DNA of 64,000 nucleotides from Arthrobacter cupressi (GCF_900099975.1 NZ_FNEI01000005.1:124001-188000), one strand, 5' to 3'; shown: positions 44,978 through 54,025, numbered from the stretch's first letter. The notes: generated by a model not told the origin, from the letters alone. Program-made: numbers and translations.

Positions 44978-45010
44978 TTCGCTGCGCAGCTGTGACGGCT
45001 GCGCGACGAA
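44978..45010. repeat. REP-like hairpin, right copy
   Basis: TTCGCTGCGCAGC + TGTGACG + GCTGCGCGACGAA, the same 13-7-13 structure and orientation as 44042-44074 (left arm identical). With the other copy it brackets the DUF559 gene. Confidence 0.85.
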
Positions 45011-45033
45011 CTGCGACTTGTTTTCGCTTCCGG

Positions 45034-45408
45034 TCAGCTCCGGCGCGCATACCCCCGGCATGCCACCAGCATCGCCAGCGTGACCCCGGCGATCCCGTAC
45101 ACCCAGACGTTGCCCGGCAGATCACCCAGAATGAGTTGCTTCCCGGCTCCGGCGGCCGAGATGGCACCCACCAGGACGTAGCAGAGAATGCCGGCCACCG
45201 CCGTCGGGAGTACGGAGCGGTAACGGGCGGCAAGCAGCAGTTCGAGTCCGGCAAGCAGCAGCAGGGCGGCCGCTGGTCCCCAGAAGAGCTCGACGCCGGC
45301 AATCTGCACCGACTGCCTGTGCAGGCCGGTGCCGGCCAGGGCAGCAAAAAGGGCCACCGGAAGCGCTGCGGCAATGCCGCGGAACGCTCCGGTGACCCTC
45401 TTGCTCAT
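45034..45408 (-). CDS. Four-helix membrane protein, unknown function
   Basis: 124 residues with about four hydrophobic segments (10-27, 39-60, 65-88, 100-118) and basic ends. No recognised family. It lies 27 bp after typA on the same strand and could be its distal operon partner; a similar small membrane protein follows typA in related genomes as far as I recall. Confidence 0.7.
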   Translation of the reverse strand: MSKRVTGAFRGIAAALPVALFAALAGTGLHRQSVQIAGVELFWGPAAALLLLAGLELLLAARYRSVLPTAVAGILCYVLVGAISAAGAGKQLILGDLPGNVWVYGIAGVTLAMLVACRGYARRS

Positions 45409-45435
45409 GGCTCCTGCCGGACTGCCGCCGGGCCC

Positions 45436-47364
45436 TTAGGCCTTGGCGCGGGCGCGCGCAGCCTTGGCACGCTCGTTGGAGTCCAGGATGACCTTGCGGA
45501 TGCGGATGTCCTCGGGGGTGACCTCGACGCACTCGTCTTCGCGGGCGAACTCGAGCGATTCCTCGAGGGTCAGCTCGCGCGGCGGGGTCAGGTTCTCGAA
45601 GGAGTCCGAGGAAGCGGCACGCATGTTGGTGAGCTTCTTTTCCTTGGTGATGTTCACGTCCATGTCGTCGGCGCGGGAGTTCTCGCCCACGATCATGCCC
45701 TCGTACACCTCGGAGGTGGGCTTGACGAAGAAGGAACCGCGTTCCTGCAGGTTGATCATGGCGAACGGGGTCACGACGCCCGCGCGGTCGGCAACCATCG
45801 AACCATTGGTGCGGTACTCGATGGGGCCGGCCCACGGCTCGTAGCCCTCGGCGATGGAGGAGGCGATGCCGGCGCCGCGGGTGTCGGTCAGGAACTTGGT
45901 CCGGAACCCGATCAGGCCACGGGCCGGGACGATGAACTCCATGCGGCACCAGCCGGTGCCGTGGTTGGCCATGTTGGTCATGCGGCCCTTGCGGGCGGCC
46001 ATGAGCTGCGTGACGGCGCCCAGGTATTCCTCGGGCACGTCGATGGTCATGTGCTCCATCGGTTCGTGGACCTTGCCGTCGATGGTCCTGGTGACCACCT
46101 GAGGCTTGCCCACGGTGAGCTCGAAGCCTTCGCGGCGCATCTGCTCCACGAGGATGGCCAGGGCGAGCTCGCCACGGCCCTGGACTTCCCAGGCGTCCGG
46201 ACGCTCGGTGGGGAGGACCTTGATGGAGACGTTACCGATCAGTTCCTTGTCGAGGCGGTCCTTGACCTGGCGGGCCGTGACCTTGGCGCCCTTGACCTTG
46301 CCGGCCAGCGGGGAGGTGTTGATACCGATGGTCATGGAGATCGCGGGATCGTCCACCGTGATGAGCGGCAGCGGCTGCGGGTTCTCGACGTCGGTGAGGG
46401 TTTCACCGATGGTGATGTCTTCGATGCCGGCGACGGCGACGATCTCACCCGGGCCGGCGGATTCGGCCGGCACGCGGTCCAGGGCCTTGGTGGCCAGGAG
46501 TTCGGTGATCTTGACGGTCTTCAGCTCGCCGTCCTGGCGGGCCCAGGCAACCTGCTGGCCCTTGCGGAGGGTGCCGTTGTAAATACGGAGCAGGGCCAGA
46601 CGGCCAAGGAACGGCGAGGCGTCCAAGTTGGTGACGTGTGCCTGGAGGACACCCTCGGGGTTGAACGTGGGAGCCGGGATGTGCTCGATGATGGTCTTGA
46701 AGAGCGGCTCGAGGTCCTCGTTGTCCGGGGCCGAACCGTCGGCCGGCTGCTCCAGGGAGGCACGGCCGACCTTGGCGGCGGCGTAGACGACGGGAACTTC
46801 CAGGACCTTGTCCAGGTCCAGGTCCGGCACCTCGTCGGCCAGGTCGGAGGCCAGGCCCAGGAGCAGGTCCATGGACTCGTGGACGACTTCCTCGATGCGG
46901 GCGTCCGGGCGGTCGGTCTTGTTGACCAACAGGATCACGGGAAGGTGCGCGGCGAGGGCCTTGCGGAGCACGAAGCGGGTCTGCGGGAGCGGACCCTCGG
47001 AGGAGTCCACCAGCAGCACGACGCCGTCAACCATGGACAGGCCGCGCTCCACCTCGCCGCCGAAGTCGGCGTGGCCGGGGGTGTCGATCACGTTGATGGT
47101 GATGGTTTCGCCGTTGGACGACGGGCCGTTGTAGGCGACCGTGGTGTTCTTGGCGAGGATGGTGATGCCCTTTTCGCGTTCCAGGTCGCCGGAGTCCATG
47201 ACCCGGTCTTCAACCTCGCCGTGCGCTGCGAAGGAGTTGGTCTGCTTGAGCATGGCGTCGACCAAAGTGGTCTTGCCGTGGTCAACGTGGGCCACAATCG
47301 CTACGTTGCGGAGATCACTGCGCGAGGCAATGTTCGCGGCAGTTTGGGTGGTGGTTTCAGACAT
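45436..47364 (-). CDS. typA: Ribosome-associated GTPase TypA/BipA
   Basis: 642-residue translational GTPase related to EF-G, acting in 50S assembly and stress adaptation. G1 AHVDHGKTTL (near 26-35), G3 DTPGHADFGGE, G4 NKTDRPDA; beta-barrel domain II and the BipA-specific C-terminal domain (EYRTNGSMVADRAGVVTPFAMINLQERG) follow. The ATG at 47364 is the start. A minus-strand TAGAAT at 47467-47472 is a good -10 candidate, giving a leader of about 95 nt. Confidence 0.96.
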   Translation of the reverse strand: MSETTTQTAANIASRSDLRNVAIVAHVDHGKTTLVDAMLKQTNSFAAHGEVEDRVMDSGDLEREKGITILAKNTTVAYNGPSSNGETITINVIDTPGHADFGGEVERGLSMVDGVVLLVDSSEGPLPQTRFVLRKALAAHLPVILLVNKTDRPDARIEEVVHESMDLLLGLASDLADEVPDLDLDKVLEVPVVYAAAKVGRASLEQPADGSAPDNEDLEPLFKTIIEHIPAPTFNPEGVLQAHVTNLDASPFLGRLALLRIYNGTLRKGQQVAWARQDGELKTVKITELLATKALDRVPAESAGPGEIVAVAGIEDITIGETLTDVENPQPLPLITVDDPAISMTIGINTSPLAGKVKGAKVTARQVKDRLDKELIGNVSIKVLPTERPDAWEVQGRGELALAILVEQMRREGFELTVGKPQVVTRTIDGKVHEPMEHMTIDVPEEYLGAVTQLMAARKGRMTNMANHGTGWCRMEFIVPARGLIGFRTKFLTDTRGAGIASSIAEGYEPWAGPIEYRTNGSMVADRAGVVTPFAMINLQERGSFFVKPTSEVYEGMIVGENSRADDMDVNITKEKKLTNMRAASSDSFENLTPPRELTLEESLEFAREDECVEVTPEDIRIRKVILDSNERAKAARARAKA

Positions 47365-47647
47365 GCGTAATGGCTCGATTCAGTGGTGAAGTCAGCTGTG
47401 GTATCGCGCCATTTCCAATGCGGAACGCACGACGGATCAGACCCTTTGCACAGGGCACCTCCCTAGATTCTAAATGGTGTGGCAATGGTTGGCCTAACGG
47501 CAGCAGGGCTGCCGGCCCAAAAGTGTCTGCCGTCACAGCCCCGCGCTGCAGTTTGTTGCAGAACAGAAATCTCCAGCCCCTGTCATTCGGGATTCCGATG
47601 CCCCAGCATTGCTATGAAGATCGCAGCAAGCCGCCAGGAGACTCCCC

Positions 47648-48499
47648 ATGCGACCACGAAGCGCCGCTCTTTTCGGTTCGGCTTCCCTGCTCGCCGTCGC
47701 TTTGATTTGTTCCGGCTGCACCCAGCCGTCCGGAGCTGCCGCCGGCGATGCCGTCAAGCGAACCCCTGTACCGGTGGCCGCGTCCGGCCAACCAGTGGCT
47801 GCCCCGAAGCCTGCGTCGGGACTGTCCCAGCCCGACCCCGCCAGCCTCCCCGAAGGCTCCGTATACCGGAACCCGCGCAGCAACCGGGACGAGATCGTCC
47901 TCGCCGATGTGCGGCACACAGCGGTACTCATCGGCGATTCGCAGTCGGAACCGGAAGGTTCCTGGCCCCGGAGCGCACTCGCGGCCCTTGGCTACACGGT
48001 GTATTACGCAGGCAAAAGCGGGACCGGTTTCGTGGGTTCAAACGGCAGCACCGGCAATTACATCGACGCGCTGGTGAACGGCGACTGGATGCTGCCCTAC
48101 GGCTCCCCTCCCCTCATCGTGGTCCAGGGTGGCGGCAACGACGCCCGCCAGGGCGCGGACGATGCCCGCATCACCGAGAACGCCAACCGCTTGCTCGACG
48201 CCCTGCGGACCCGTTACCCGGGCAGCCGCCTGCTGATGATCGGCACCCTGTCCCGCGGCGAGGCAAACGGCGGCGGACGGCGCGCGGAAGTCGATGCGCT
48301 GCTGGGCCGGATCGCCCACAAGGCAGACATTCCGTTCGTCAGTGTCGGCGACTGGATTACCCGCTACGGCGCCGAAGGGGACCTGGTCGATGGCGTGCAT
48401 CTCGCCGCGCCGGGTCACCGGAAACTCGCCGCGGTCCTCGCGCGGCGGCTGTCCGAATTGGGCCTCGCGGACGACGTCACGGAATCCGGTCTTTCCTGA
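47648..48499 (+). CDS. SGNH/GDSL hydrolase lipoprotein
   Basis: 283 residues. Signal peptide with lipobox (ALICSGC, Cys near 25) anchors it to the outer membrane face. The hydrolase domain has block I VLIGDSQSEPEGSWP (nucleophile Ser), a glycine oxyanion position near KSGTGFVGS, block III VVQGGGNDAR and block V DGVHLAAPGHRKL (Asp and His). Esterase, acyltransferase or peptidoglycan/glycan deacetylase activity is possible; the substrate is not predictable. Divergent from typA across 283 bp that contains no other gene. Confidence 0.88.
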   Translation: MRPRSAALFGSASLLAVALICSGCTQPSGAAAGDAVKRTPVPVAASGQPVAAPKPASGLSQPDPASLPEGSVYRNPRSNRDEIVLADVRHTAVLIGDSQSEPEGSWPRSALAALGYTVYYAGKSGTGFVGSNGSTGNYIDALVNGDWMLPYGSPPLIVVQGGGNDARQGADDARITENANRLLDALRTRYPGSRLLMIGTLSRGEANGGGRRAEVDALLGRIAHKADIPFVSVGDWITRYGAEGDLVDGVHLAAPGHRKLAAVLARRLSELGLADDVTESGLS

Positions 48500-48529
48500 C
48501 CGCTTTCCTGGCGGCTTTCCCGACAACGT

Positions 48530-48571
48530 ACGACGGCGACCTTCCGCCTGGTAGCGGAAGGTCGCCGTCGT
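48530..48571. terminator. Bidirectional terminator
   Basis: 18-bp perfect stem (ACGACGGCGACCTTCCGC) with a 6-nt loop, between the SGNH gene and the convergent dpp ATPase gene. Confidence 0.85.
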
Positions 48572-48608
48572 CTTCAGCCGCAGTTTTCGGGCCGCCTCGC
48601 GGCGGGCC

Positions 48609-50444
48609 TTACTCGATGCCTGCCGCCTGGAGCTGGGCGCGGAGTTCGCGGCGTTCCCGCTGCCTTTCCGGATCCGGAAGCGGCACGGCGGCGAGCAGCC
48701 GCTGGGTGTAGGCTTCCTGCGGGTTCCGGAGAATCTGGTCGCGGGTGCCCTGCTCGACGATCCGGCCCCGCTGCATCACGCAGATCCGGTCCGCGAGCAC
48801 ATCGACCACCGCCAGGTCATGCGTGACGAAAAGGCAGGCGAAACCGAGCTCCCGCTGCAGGCCCTGGAAGAGTTCCAGCACTTTGGCCTGGACCGAAACG
48901 TCCAGGGCCGACGTCGGCTCGTCAGCGACCATCAACTTTGGCTGCAGGGACAGCGCCCGTGCAATGCCTACGCGCTGCTTCTGGCCACCGGAGAGCTCGT
49001 GCGGGTAGCGGTTGCGGTAGCCGCGCGGGAGTTCCACCTGGTCAAGGAGCTTTTCGATCCTGCTCTGCAGTTCCGCACCCTTGGCGACTCCTGCGAGGAA
49101 CATGGGTTCGCCAATGCTCTCGCCGATGGGCAGCCGTGGGTTCAGGGACGACGAGGGGTCCTGGAAGACCATGCCGATGTCCCGGCGGATCCGGTGGAGC
49201 TGCTTGCCGTTGCGCTTCGCTGCCGAAATGTCCTGCCCGACCACCCGCATGGTGCCCTCGGCCACCGGAAGGAGTCCGACGGCGGCACGGCCGATGGTGG
49301 TCTTGCCGGAGCCTGACTCCCCCACCAGCCCCAGCACCTCGCCGGGGTAGATCACCAAGTTGGCGCCCTCCACGGCACGGAAGGCCGGGACACGGCCCTG
49401 CTTGGGGTATTCGATCGCAACGTCCGTCAGCTCGAGGACCGGTTCGCCCTTCCGCTTTCCGGCTTCCTCCGCCGCGGCCTTCAGGGCTTCTTCGTTTTCG
49501 CGTTCCCGGCGGGCCAGTTCCTCCGGGTCCACCGATTCGAGTTCGGTGTTGGTGGCTGCTGCCAGCGCAGCCGTGACATCCACGTCGGCGGTGTCTGCAC
49601 CTTGGCCAAGGTGCGGAACAGCGGCCAGGAGGGCCTGGGTGTATTCGTGCTGCGGGTTGCTGAAGATCTGCTGGGCGGTGCCGGTTTCAACAATCACGCC
49701 CTTGCGCATGACGGCGATCCGGTCGGCGAGGTCGGCCACCACGCCCATGTCGTGCGTGATCAGGATGATCGCGCTGTCCAGCTTGTTGCGCAGGTGCCGC
49801 ATGAGGTCCAGGATTTCGGCCTGGACGGTGACGTCGAGGGCCGTGGTGGGCTCGTCGGCGATCAGCAGCTTCGGGTCGCAGGAGAGGGACTGGGCGATCA
49901 TGGCGCGCTGGCGCTGGCCGCCGGAGAGCTGGTGCGGGTAGGACTTGAAGGCCTTCTCCGGATCCGGAAGCTCAACGAGGTCCAGCATGCGCAAGGCCCG
50001 TTCCTTGGCTTCGTCCGGCGAGATCTCGTTGTGCAGCCGGAGCGTTTCCACGATCTGCGCACCCACGGTGTACACCGGGTTGAGCGCCGTCATGGGCTCC
50101 TGGAAGATCACCGCAACATCCTTGCCGCGTACTTCGCGGATCCGGCCGGCGTCGGGTCCGATGAGTTCCCGCCCGGAGAGCTTGACGCTGCCGCGCACCC
50201 GGCTGTTGCTGGGCAGCAGGCCCAGCAATGCCATGGAACTGGCGCTCTTGCCCGAGCCGGATTCCCCGACGATCGCCAGGACCTCGCCGGCGCGGACCTC
50301 GTAGTTCAGGCCGATGGCCGCGGGCACCCATTTCTTTTCCACGCCGAAATCGACGCTGAGGTCCCGCACTTCCAGGACCTTCGCGCCGGGAGCGGTCTTG
50401 TCCGATTCTGTTTCCAAGGGGATTGCCCCGGAGTTGTCAGTCAT
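48609..50444 (-). CDS. Oligopeptide ABC transporter ATPase, DppD-DppF fusion
   Basis: 611 residues containing two complete ABC ATPases in one chain, as is common in actinobacteria. Domain 1 (about 20-285): GESGSGKSAS, LSGGQRQRAMIAQSL, LLIADEPTTALD. A charged linker of about 50 residues follows (ELARRERENEEALKAAAEEAGKRKGEP), then domain 2 (about 340-590): [40 protein letters not shown]. Powers dipeptide/oligopeptide import with the DppABC proteins encoded to its right, but is separated from them by an opposite-strand gene. Confidence 0.93.
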   Translation of the reverse strand: MTDNSGAIPLETESDKTAPGAKVLEVRDLSVDFGVEKKWVPAAIGLNYEVRAGEVLAIVGESGSGKSASSMALLGLLPSNSRVRGSVKLSGRELIGPDAGRIREVRGKDVAVIFQEPMTALNPVYTVGAQIVETLRLHNEISPDEAKERALRMLDLVELPDPEKAFKSYPHQLSGGQRQRAMIAQSLSCDPKLLIADEPTTALDVTVQAEILDLMRHLRNKLDSAIILITHDMGVVADLADRIAVMRKGVIVETGTAQQIFSNPQHEYTQALLAAVPHLGQGADTADVDVTAALAAATNTELESVDPEELARRERENEEALKAAAEEAGKRKGEPVLELTDVAIEYPKQGRVPAFRAVEGANLVIYPGEVLGLVGESGSGKTTIGRAAVGLLPVAEGTMRVVGQDISAAKRNGKQLHRIRRDIGMVFQDPSSSLNPRLPIGESIGEPMFLAGVAKGAELQSRIEKLLDQVELPRGYRNRYPHELSGGQKQRVGIARALSLQPKLMVADEPTSALDVSVQAKVLELFQGLQRELGFACLFVTHDLAVVDVLADRICVMQRGRIVEQGTRDQILRNPQEAYTQRLLAAVPLPDPERQRERRELRAQLQAAGIE

Positions 50445-50526
50445 TGTTCTGGGTCTTCCCTTCCAGCCGGACGGTGCGCCGCGGGGTGATTAGTGCAGCG
50501 GCCCGGAATCCTGAATCATTGGGGGC

Positions 50527-51156
50527 ATGAGCCGAGAGTCCCATGCCGGAAATACCGAAATCTTCACAGCCCGCAGCAGTCGGGTATTCGCCGGAATCTG
50601 CTGGGGCACCGCGGCCATCGGCATCGCCGCCACCTTGGTGGCAGCGGGGCCGGCCGGCCTGCCGGGCACGGCTCCCCTGCTGTTCATCGCCTACATGGGC
50701 TGGCTGCTCTTCTGGCGCCCCGCCGTCGTGGTACGCGATGCGGGGGTGACGCTGGAGAATCCCTTCCGTACCATCACCGTCCCCTGGGAGGCACTGGCCA
50801 CGGTGGACACCCGGTACGCCCTGACGCTGGTGACCCCGCGCGGCAAGTACGCGGCCTGGGCCGCGCCGGCTCCCGGAATCTGGGGCGGACGCAACGCCCG
50901 TCCCGAACACCTCAAGGGACTCCCCGGCGGCAGCTACGGCCCGGGACAGTCGGTCCGGCCGGGCGACCTGCGGAACACCGATTCCGGCGCGGCCGCCCTC
51001 ATGGTTCGCTCCCGCTGGGAGCGGCTGGTTGAGGCCGGACGGGTCGAAGCCGGGCGCGCGGCGGAGACGCCGGTGGTGGTGGCTTTTGCCTGGCAGCGGA
51101 TCGCGGTCACCGTGGTGCTGGCGGCCGCGGGCTGCTGGGCTGTGTTCGTTCTGTAG
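50527..51156 (+). CDS. Membrane PH-domain protein
   Basis: 209 residues. Two membrane segments at 19-61, a bacterial PH-like domain (AVVVRDAGVTLENPFRTITVPWEALATVDTRYALTLVTPRGKYAAWAAP), a glycine/arginine-rich linker and one C-terminal membrane helix (RIAVTVVLAAAGCWAVFVL). Function unknown; this kind is common in actinobacteria. The gene is on the opposite strand inside the dpp locus, between dppC and the ATPase gene, and its stop is 16 bp from the dppC stop. Confidence 0.82.
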   Translation: MSRESHAGNTEIFTARSSRVFAGICWGTAAIGIAATLVAAGPAGLPGTAPLLFIAYMGWLLFWRPAVVVRDAGVTLENPFRTITVPWEALATVDTRYALTLVTPRGKYAAWAAPAPGIWGGRNARPEHLKGLPGGSYGPGQSVRPGDLRNTDSGAAALMVRSRWERLVEAGRVEAGRAAETPVVVAFAWQRIAVTVVLAAAGCWAVFVL

Positions 51157-51172
51157 CTTCACGGTTCCGCGC

Positions 51173-52309
51173 TCAGCTTTCCCCGGCGTCGGCGGGGGAT
51201 CCGCTCACGGCGGAGCCTGTCGAGGTAGCTCCCGGCGCGGCGGACGAAGGTGCGGTCTCGCTGGAGTGCCGCCCGGTTTCCACGGCGCTCTTCGCACGGA
51301 ACTTCTTCTGCCGGGGGTCGAAGGCGTCACGCAGGCCGTCGCCGATGAAGTTGATGCTCAGGCAGATCGCGACGATGAACAGGCCCGGGTACCAGAACAG
51401 CCACGGCCTGGTGGCGAAGGCTTCCTGGTTCTGCGAGATGAGCAGGCCGAGTGACGTGTCCGGGGACTTTACGCCGACGCCGAGGTAGCTGAGCGCGGTT
51501 TCCAGCAGGATGGCCGCGGACATCGTGAGGGTCACGTTCACGATGAGCACGCCGATGGCGTTGGGAAGGATGTGCTTGAAGATGATGCGCGCGTTGCTGG
51601 CTCCCGAGATCCGGGCCGCGTCCACGAACTCGCGTTCGCGCAGCGTCAGGAACTCGCCGCGGACCAGGCGGGCCAGGCCCACCCAACTGACCAGGCCCAG
51701 GAAAATGCCCAGGACCACGACGCCGTTGCTCGCCGCGAAAGCGGAAAACCATCCGGCCGCGTCGCGCCGGTTGGCCATCTGGGCCACCACGGCGGCCAGC
51801 AGCAGCACCGGAATGATGATGATGACGTCGGTCAGGCGCATCAGGATGGCCTCGACCCAGCCGCGGAAGTAGCCGGCCAGGCCGCCGACGACGGCCCCGA
51901 TCAGGCCGGCGATGGCGCCGATGATCACCATGATGATGATGGACTGCTGGGCACCGCGCATGGTCATCGCGAACAGGTCACGGCCGATCCGGTCCTGCCC
52001 GAAGGGGTGTTCGCCCCAGGCCAGCGGCCACAGCGAAACCGAAGGGACGCCGTCGTTGACCAGCGGCGAAACGTCCACGTGGTTGTACTTCCACCAGCCG
52101 GGGATGCCGGCGAAGCCCACGGAGGTAAAGGCCATGATGAAGATCAGGGCGAACACTGCCAGGCCCACCAGGGCGCCGCTGTGGCCGAAGAAGCGTTTAC
52201 GGACAATCTGGCCCTGGCTGAGGCCTTGGTATTCGGTCTCGGGGCCGGGTGCGGCCTCCTTCTTGGCCTGCTCGGCCAGGATGACTTCCTCTTGGGTTGG
52301 CTGGCTCAT
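51173..52309 (-). CDS. dppC: Oligopeptide ABC transporter permease DppC
   Basis: 378 residues, six membrane helices. The DppC signature region is intact: DVIIIIPVLLLAAVVAQ, the ATPase-docking loop REFVDAARISGASNARIIFKHILPNAIGVLIVNVTL, and GVGVKSPDTSLGLLIS. The N-terminal cytoplasmic extension is charged (EEVILAEQAKKEAAPGPETEYQGLSQGQIVRKRFF). ATG at 52309 overlaps the dppB stop by 4 bp. C-terminal Ser/Ala-rich tail. Confidence 0.92.
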   Translation of the reverse strand: MSQPTQEEVILAEQAKKEAAPGPETEYQGLSQGQIVRKRFFGHSGALVGLAVFALIFIMAFTSVGFAGIPGWWKYNHVDVSPLVNDGVPSVSLWPLAWGEHPFGQDRIGRDLFAMTMRGAQQSIIIMVIIGAIAGLIGAVVGGLAGYFRGWVEAILMRLTDVIIIIPVLLLAAVVAQMANRRDAAGWFSAFAASNGVVVLGIFLGLVSWVGLARLVRGEFLTLREREFVDAARISGASNARIIFKHILPNAIGVLIVNVTLTMSAAILLETALSYLGVGVKSPDTSLGLLISQNQEAFATRPWLFWYPGLFIVAICLSINFIGDGLRDAFDPRQKKFRAKSAVETGRHSSETAPSSAAPGATSTGSAVSGSPADAGES

Positions 52310-53847
52310 GCTTTGATCCTTACGCGCGGGTCGAGTGCGGAGTACGCAAGGTCCGCAATGAGGTTGAACACCATGGCGGTGATGGCCACGCACAGGAACA
52401 CGCCCATGACCGGGTTGGGGTCAATGTGGGTGATGCCGTCAAGGAACAGGAAGCCCATGCCGTGGACCGAGAACACGGACTCTGTGATGACGGCGCCACC
52501 GATGAGTGCGCCGATGTCAAAGGCCACGATGGTGGCCAGCGGGATCAGGGCGTTGCGGAAAGCGTGCCCCATGATCACGGAGCGTTCGGAGAGACCCTTC
52601 GCGCGTGCGGTCCGGATGTAGTCCATGTTCATGATTTCCAGCATCGAGGAGCGGGTGAACCGGGTGTAGCTGGCGAGGGAGACAAGGATCAGGGCGATGG
52701 TCGGCAGGATCAGGTGGGTGAAGGTGTCAATGGTCATGATCCAGTAGTCACCCTGAAGGTTGGGGGTGCCCGCGCCGATCGTGGCAATGGGACGCCCTCG
52801 CACGCGGCTGTTGCTGAAGTAGGCGGGCCAGGCCTGCATGAAGCGGTCCACGGTCACCAGCCCGCCCATCAGGAATGCGGTGATGCCGGCGGCACGCATG
52901 GACTGGCCGCGGTCGTAGCCGCCCATGAGGTAGCCGACGCCGACGCCGACGAGGACAGTCGCGATCGCCAGCAGGAAGATCATCAGGCCGGTCGCCTGGT
53001 CCAGAAGCGGTTGGACCGCGAAGTACGCAATCAGTCCGAGTCCGACGGTGATCAGGGCGGACTGCAGCGCCTTGCGGTTCTTCAGGCCCGAAACCAGGGT
53101 GGTCACGGCGAACGCCATTCCGACGCCTGCGATGGCGATCACGACGGGGCCGAGGCCCGGGGTCTTGAACCACAGCGTGGCGGAGAAATACACCATGACG
53201 GCGGTAACCAGGGCGAACACCACCCCGCCGGAGATCAACCGGCGTTTGAGTTCACCGCCCACCGCCACCGCGACCACAACGCCGAGGACGAGCCCCGTAC
53301 CGATCGACACGGGCAGGGGTATGACGGGGTTCCGGAGGAAGTTGTTGAAGCCGATGGCTCCGAACTCCTTCAGCAGCACGGCCACCCAGAAGATGGGGAG
53401 GGAGAAGAAGAGGAAAGCCATGAAGGTCACGCCGTAGTCCAAGGCGCTGTACTGGCGCAGGGCCGTCACGATGCCCAGGGTGATGCCGATGAGGATGGCA
53501 AGCACGGTGGCTCCGGTGACCAGTGTCAGGGTCTGGATCAGGGCGATGCCCAGGGCTTCGGTGATTGGTTGCCCGGTGACGCTCCTGCCGAGGTCACAGC
53601 TGCCGGCGAAGGGAACGAGGCATTGGGCAGCCCCTCCCAGCCATTTGAAGTAGCGCAACGGAGCGGGGGTATCCAGATCGAGCAGCTGGCTGCGCGCGTC
53701 CATGAGTTGTTGTCTGTTCGGGGCATTGCTGGCACGGAGGTCTGCCAGCGGATCACCTGACGACGCTGTCAGGAGATACACCAGGAACGACGCCCCGAGG
53801 AGAATGAGAGCGGCGGTTGCCAATCGCCTTACGACATAGCTCAGCAT
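52306..53847 (-). CDS. dppB: Oligopeptide ABC transporter permease DppB, long form
   Basis: 513 residues from the ATG at 53847, against about 310-340 for usual DppB. The N-terminal half (first helix VVRRLATAALILLGASFLVYLL) and the C-terminal docking region (YIRTARAKGLSERSVIMGHAFRNALIPLATIVAFDIG) are normal. Between about residues 180 and 340 lies extra sequence with about six more hydrophobic segments (183-199, 206-224, 232-252, 264-280, 286-306, 318-334). Frame and composition are intact, so it is a real enlarged permease rather than a fusion error. It pairs with DppC. Confidence 0.88.
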   Translation of the reverse strand: MLSYVVRRLATAALILLGASFLVYLLTASSGDPLADLRASNAPNRQQLMDARSQLLDLDTPAPLRYFKWLGGAAQCLVPFAGSCDLGRSVTGQPITEALGIALIQTLTLVTGATVLAILIGITLGIVTALRQYSALDYGVTFMAFLFFSLPIFWVAVLLKEFGAIGFNNFLRNPVIPLPVSIGTGLVLGVVVAVAVGGELKRRLISGGVVFALVTAVMVYFSATLWFKTPGLGPVVIAIAGVGMAFAVTTLVSGLKNRKALQSALITVGLGLIAYFAVQPLLDQATGLMIFLLAIATVLVGVGVGYLMGGYDRGQSMRAAGITAFLMGGLVTVDRFMQAWPAYFSNSRVRGRPIATIGAGTPNLQGDYWIMTIDTFTHLILPTIALILVSLASYTRFTRSSMLEIMNMDYIRTARAKGLSERSVIMGHAFRNALIPLATIVAFDIGALIGGAVITESVFSVHGMGFLFLDGITHIDPNPVMGVFLCVAITAMVFNLIADLAYSALDPRVRIKA

Positions 53848-53964
53848 TTTGTGTATGAACCTCAATATCCGGCCCGGGGTTGACCCTGGCCTGTCGCAGG
53901 GACCGGCGGATTACCCCTCGACTTGGTGGAGGTGCCGCCGGTGCACTGCTTTGCTTGGCAGAAA

Positions 53965-53995
53965 GCGCCGGGACCATGTTGCCCGGTCCCGGCGC
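53965..53995 (-). terminator. Attenuator hairpin between dppA and dppB
   Basis: 11-bp perfect stem (GCGCCGGGACC / GGTCCCGGCGC) with a 9-nt loop, followed on the minus strand by TTTCTGCC. It lies in the 178-bp gap after the binding-protein gene and would reduce transcription of the permease genes. Confidence 0.7.
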
Positions 53996-54025
53996 CTGCT
54001 GCATGTGGATTTCTAAGGAGCGGGC

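Noticed and set aside
44042..45010. Possible CRISPR or insertion sequence at the DUF559 locus
   Set aside because: Only two repeats, about 900 bp apart, with a gene between them; no spacers, no transposase and no target-site duplication seen.
44944..47370. An 808-codon plus-strand frame
   Set aside because: Antisense of typA; the real TypA protein is unmistakable on the minus strand.
47365..47647. A gene in the typA to SGNH gap
   Set aside because: Open frames here are extensions or shadows of the SGNH gene; no ribosome site or recognisable protein.
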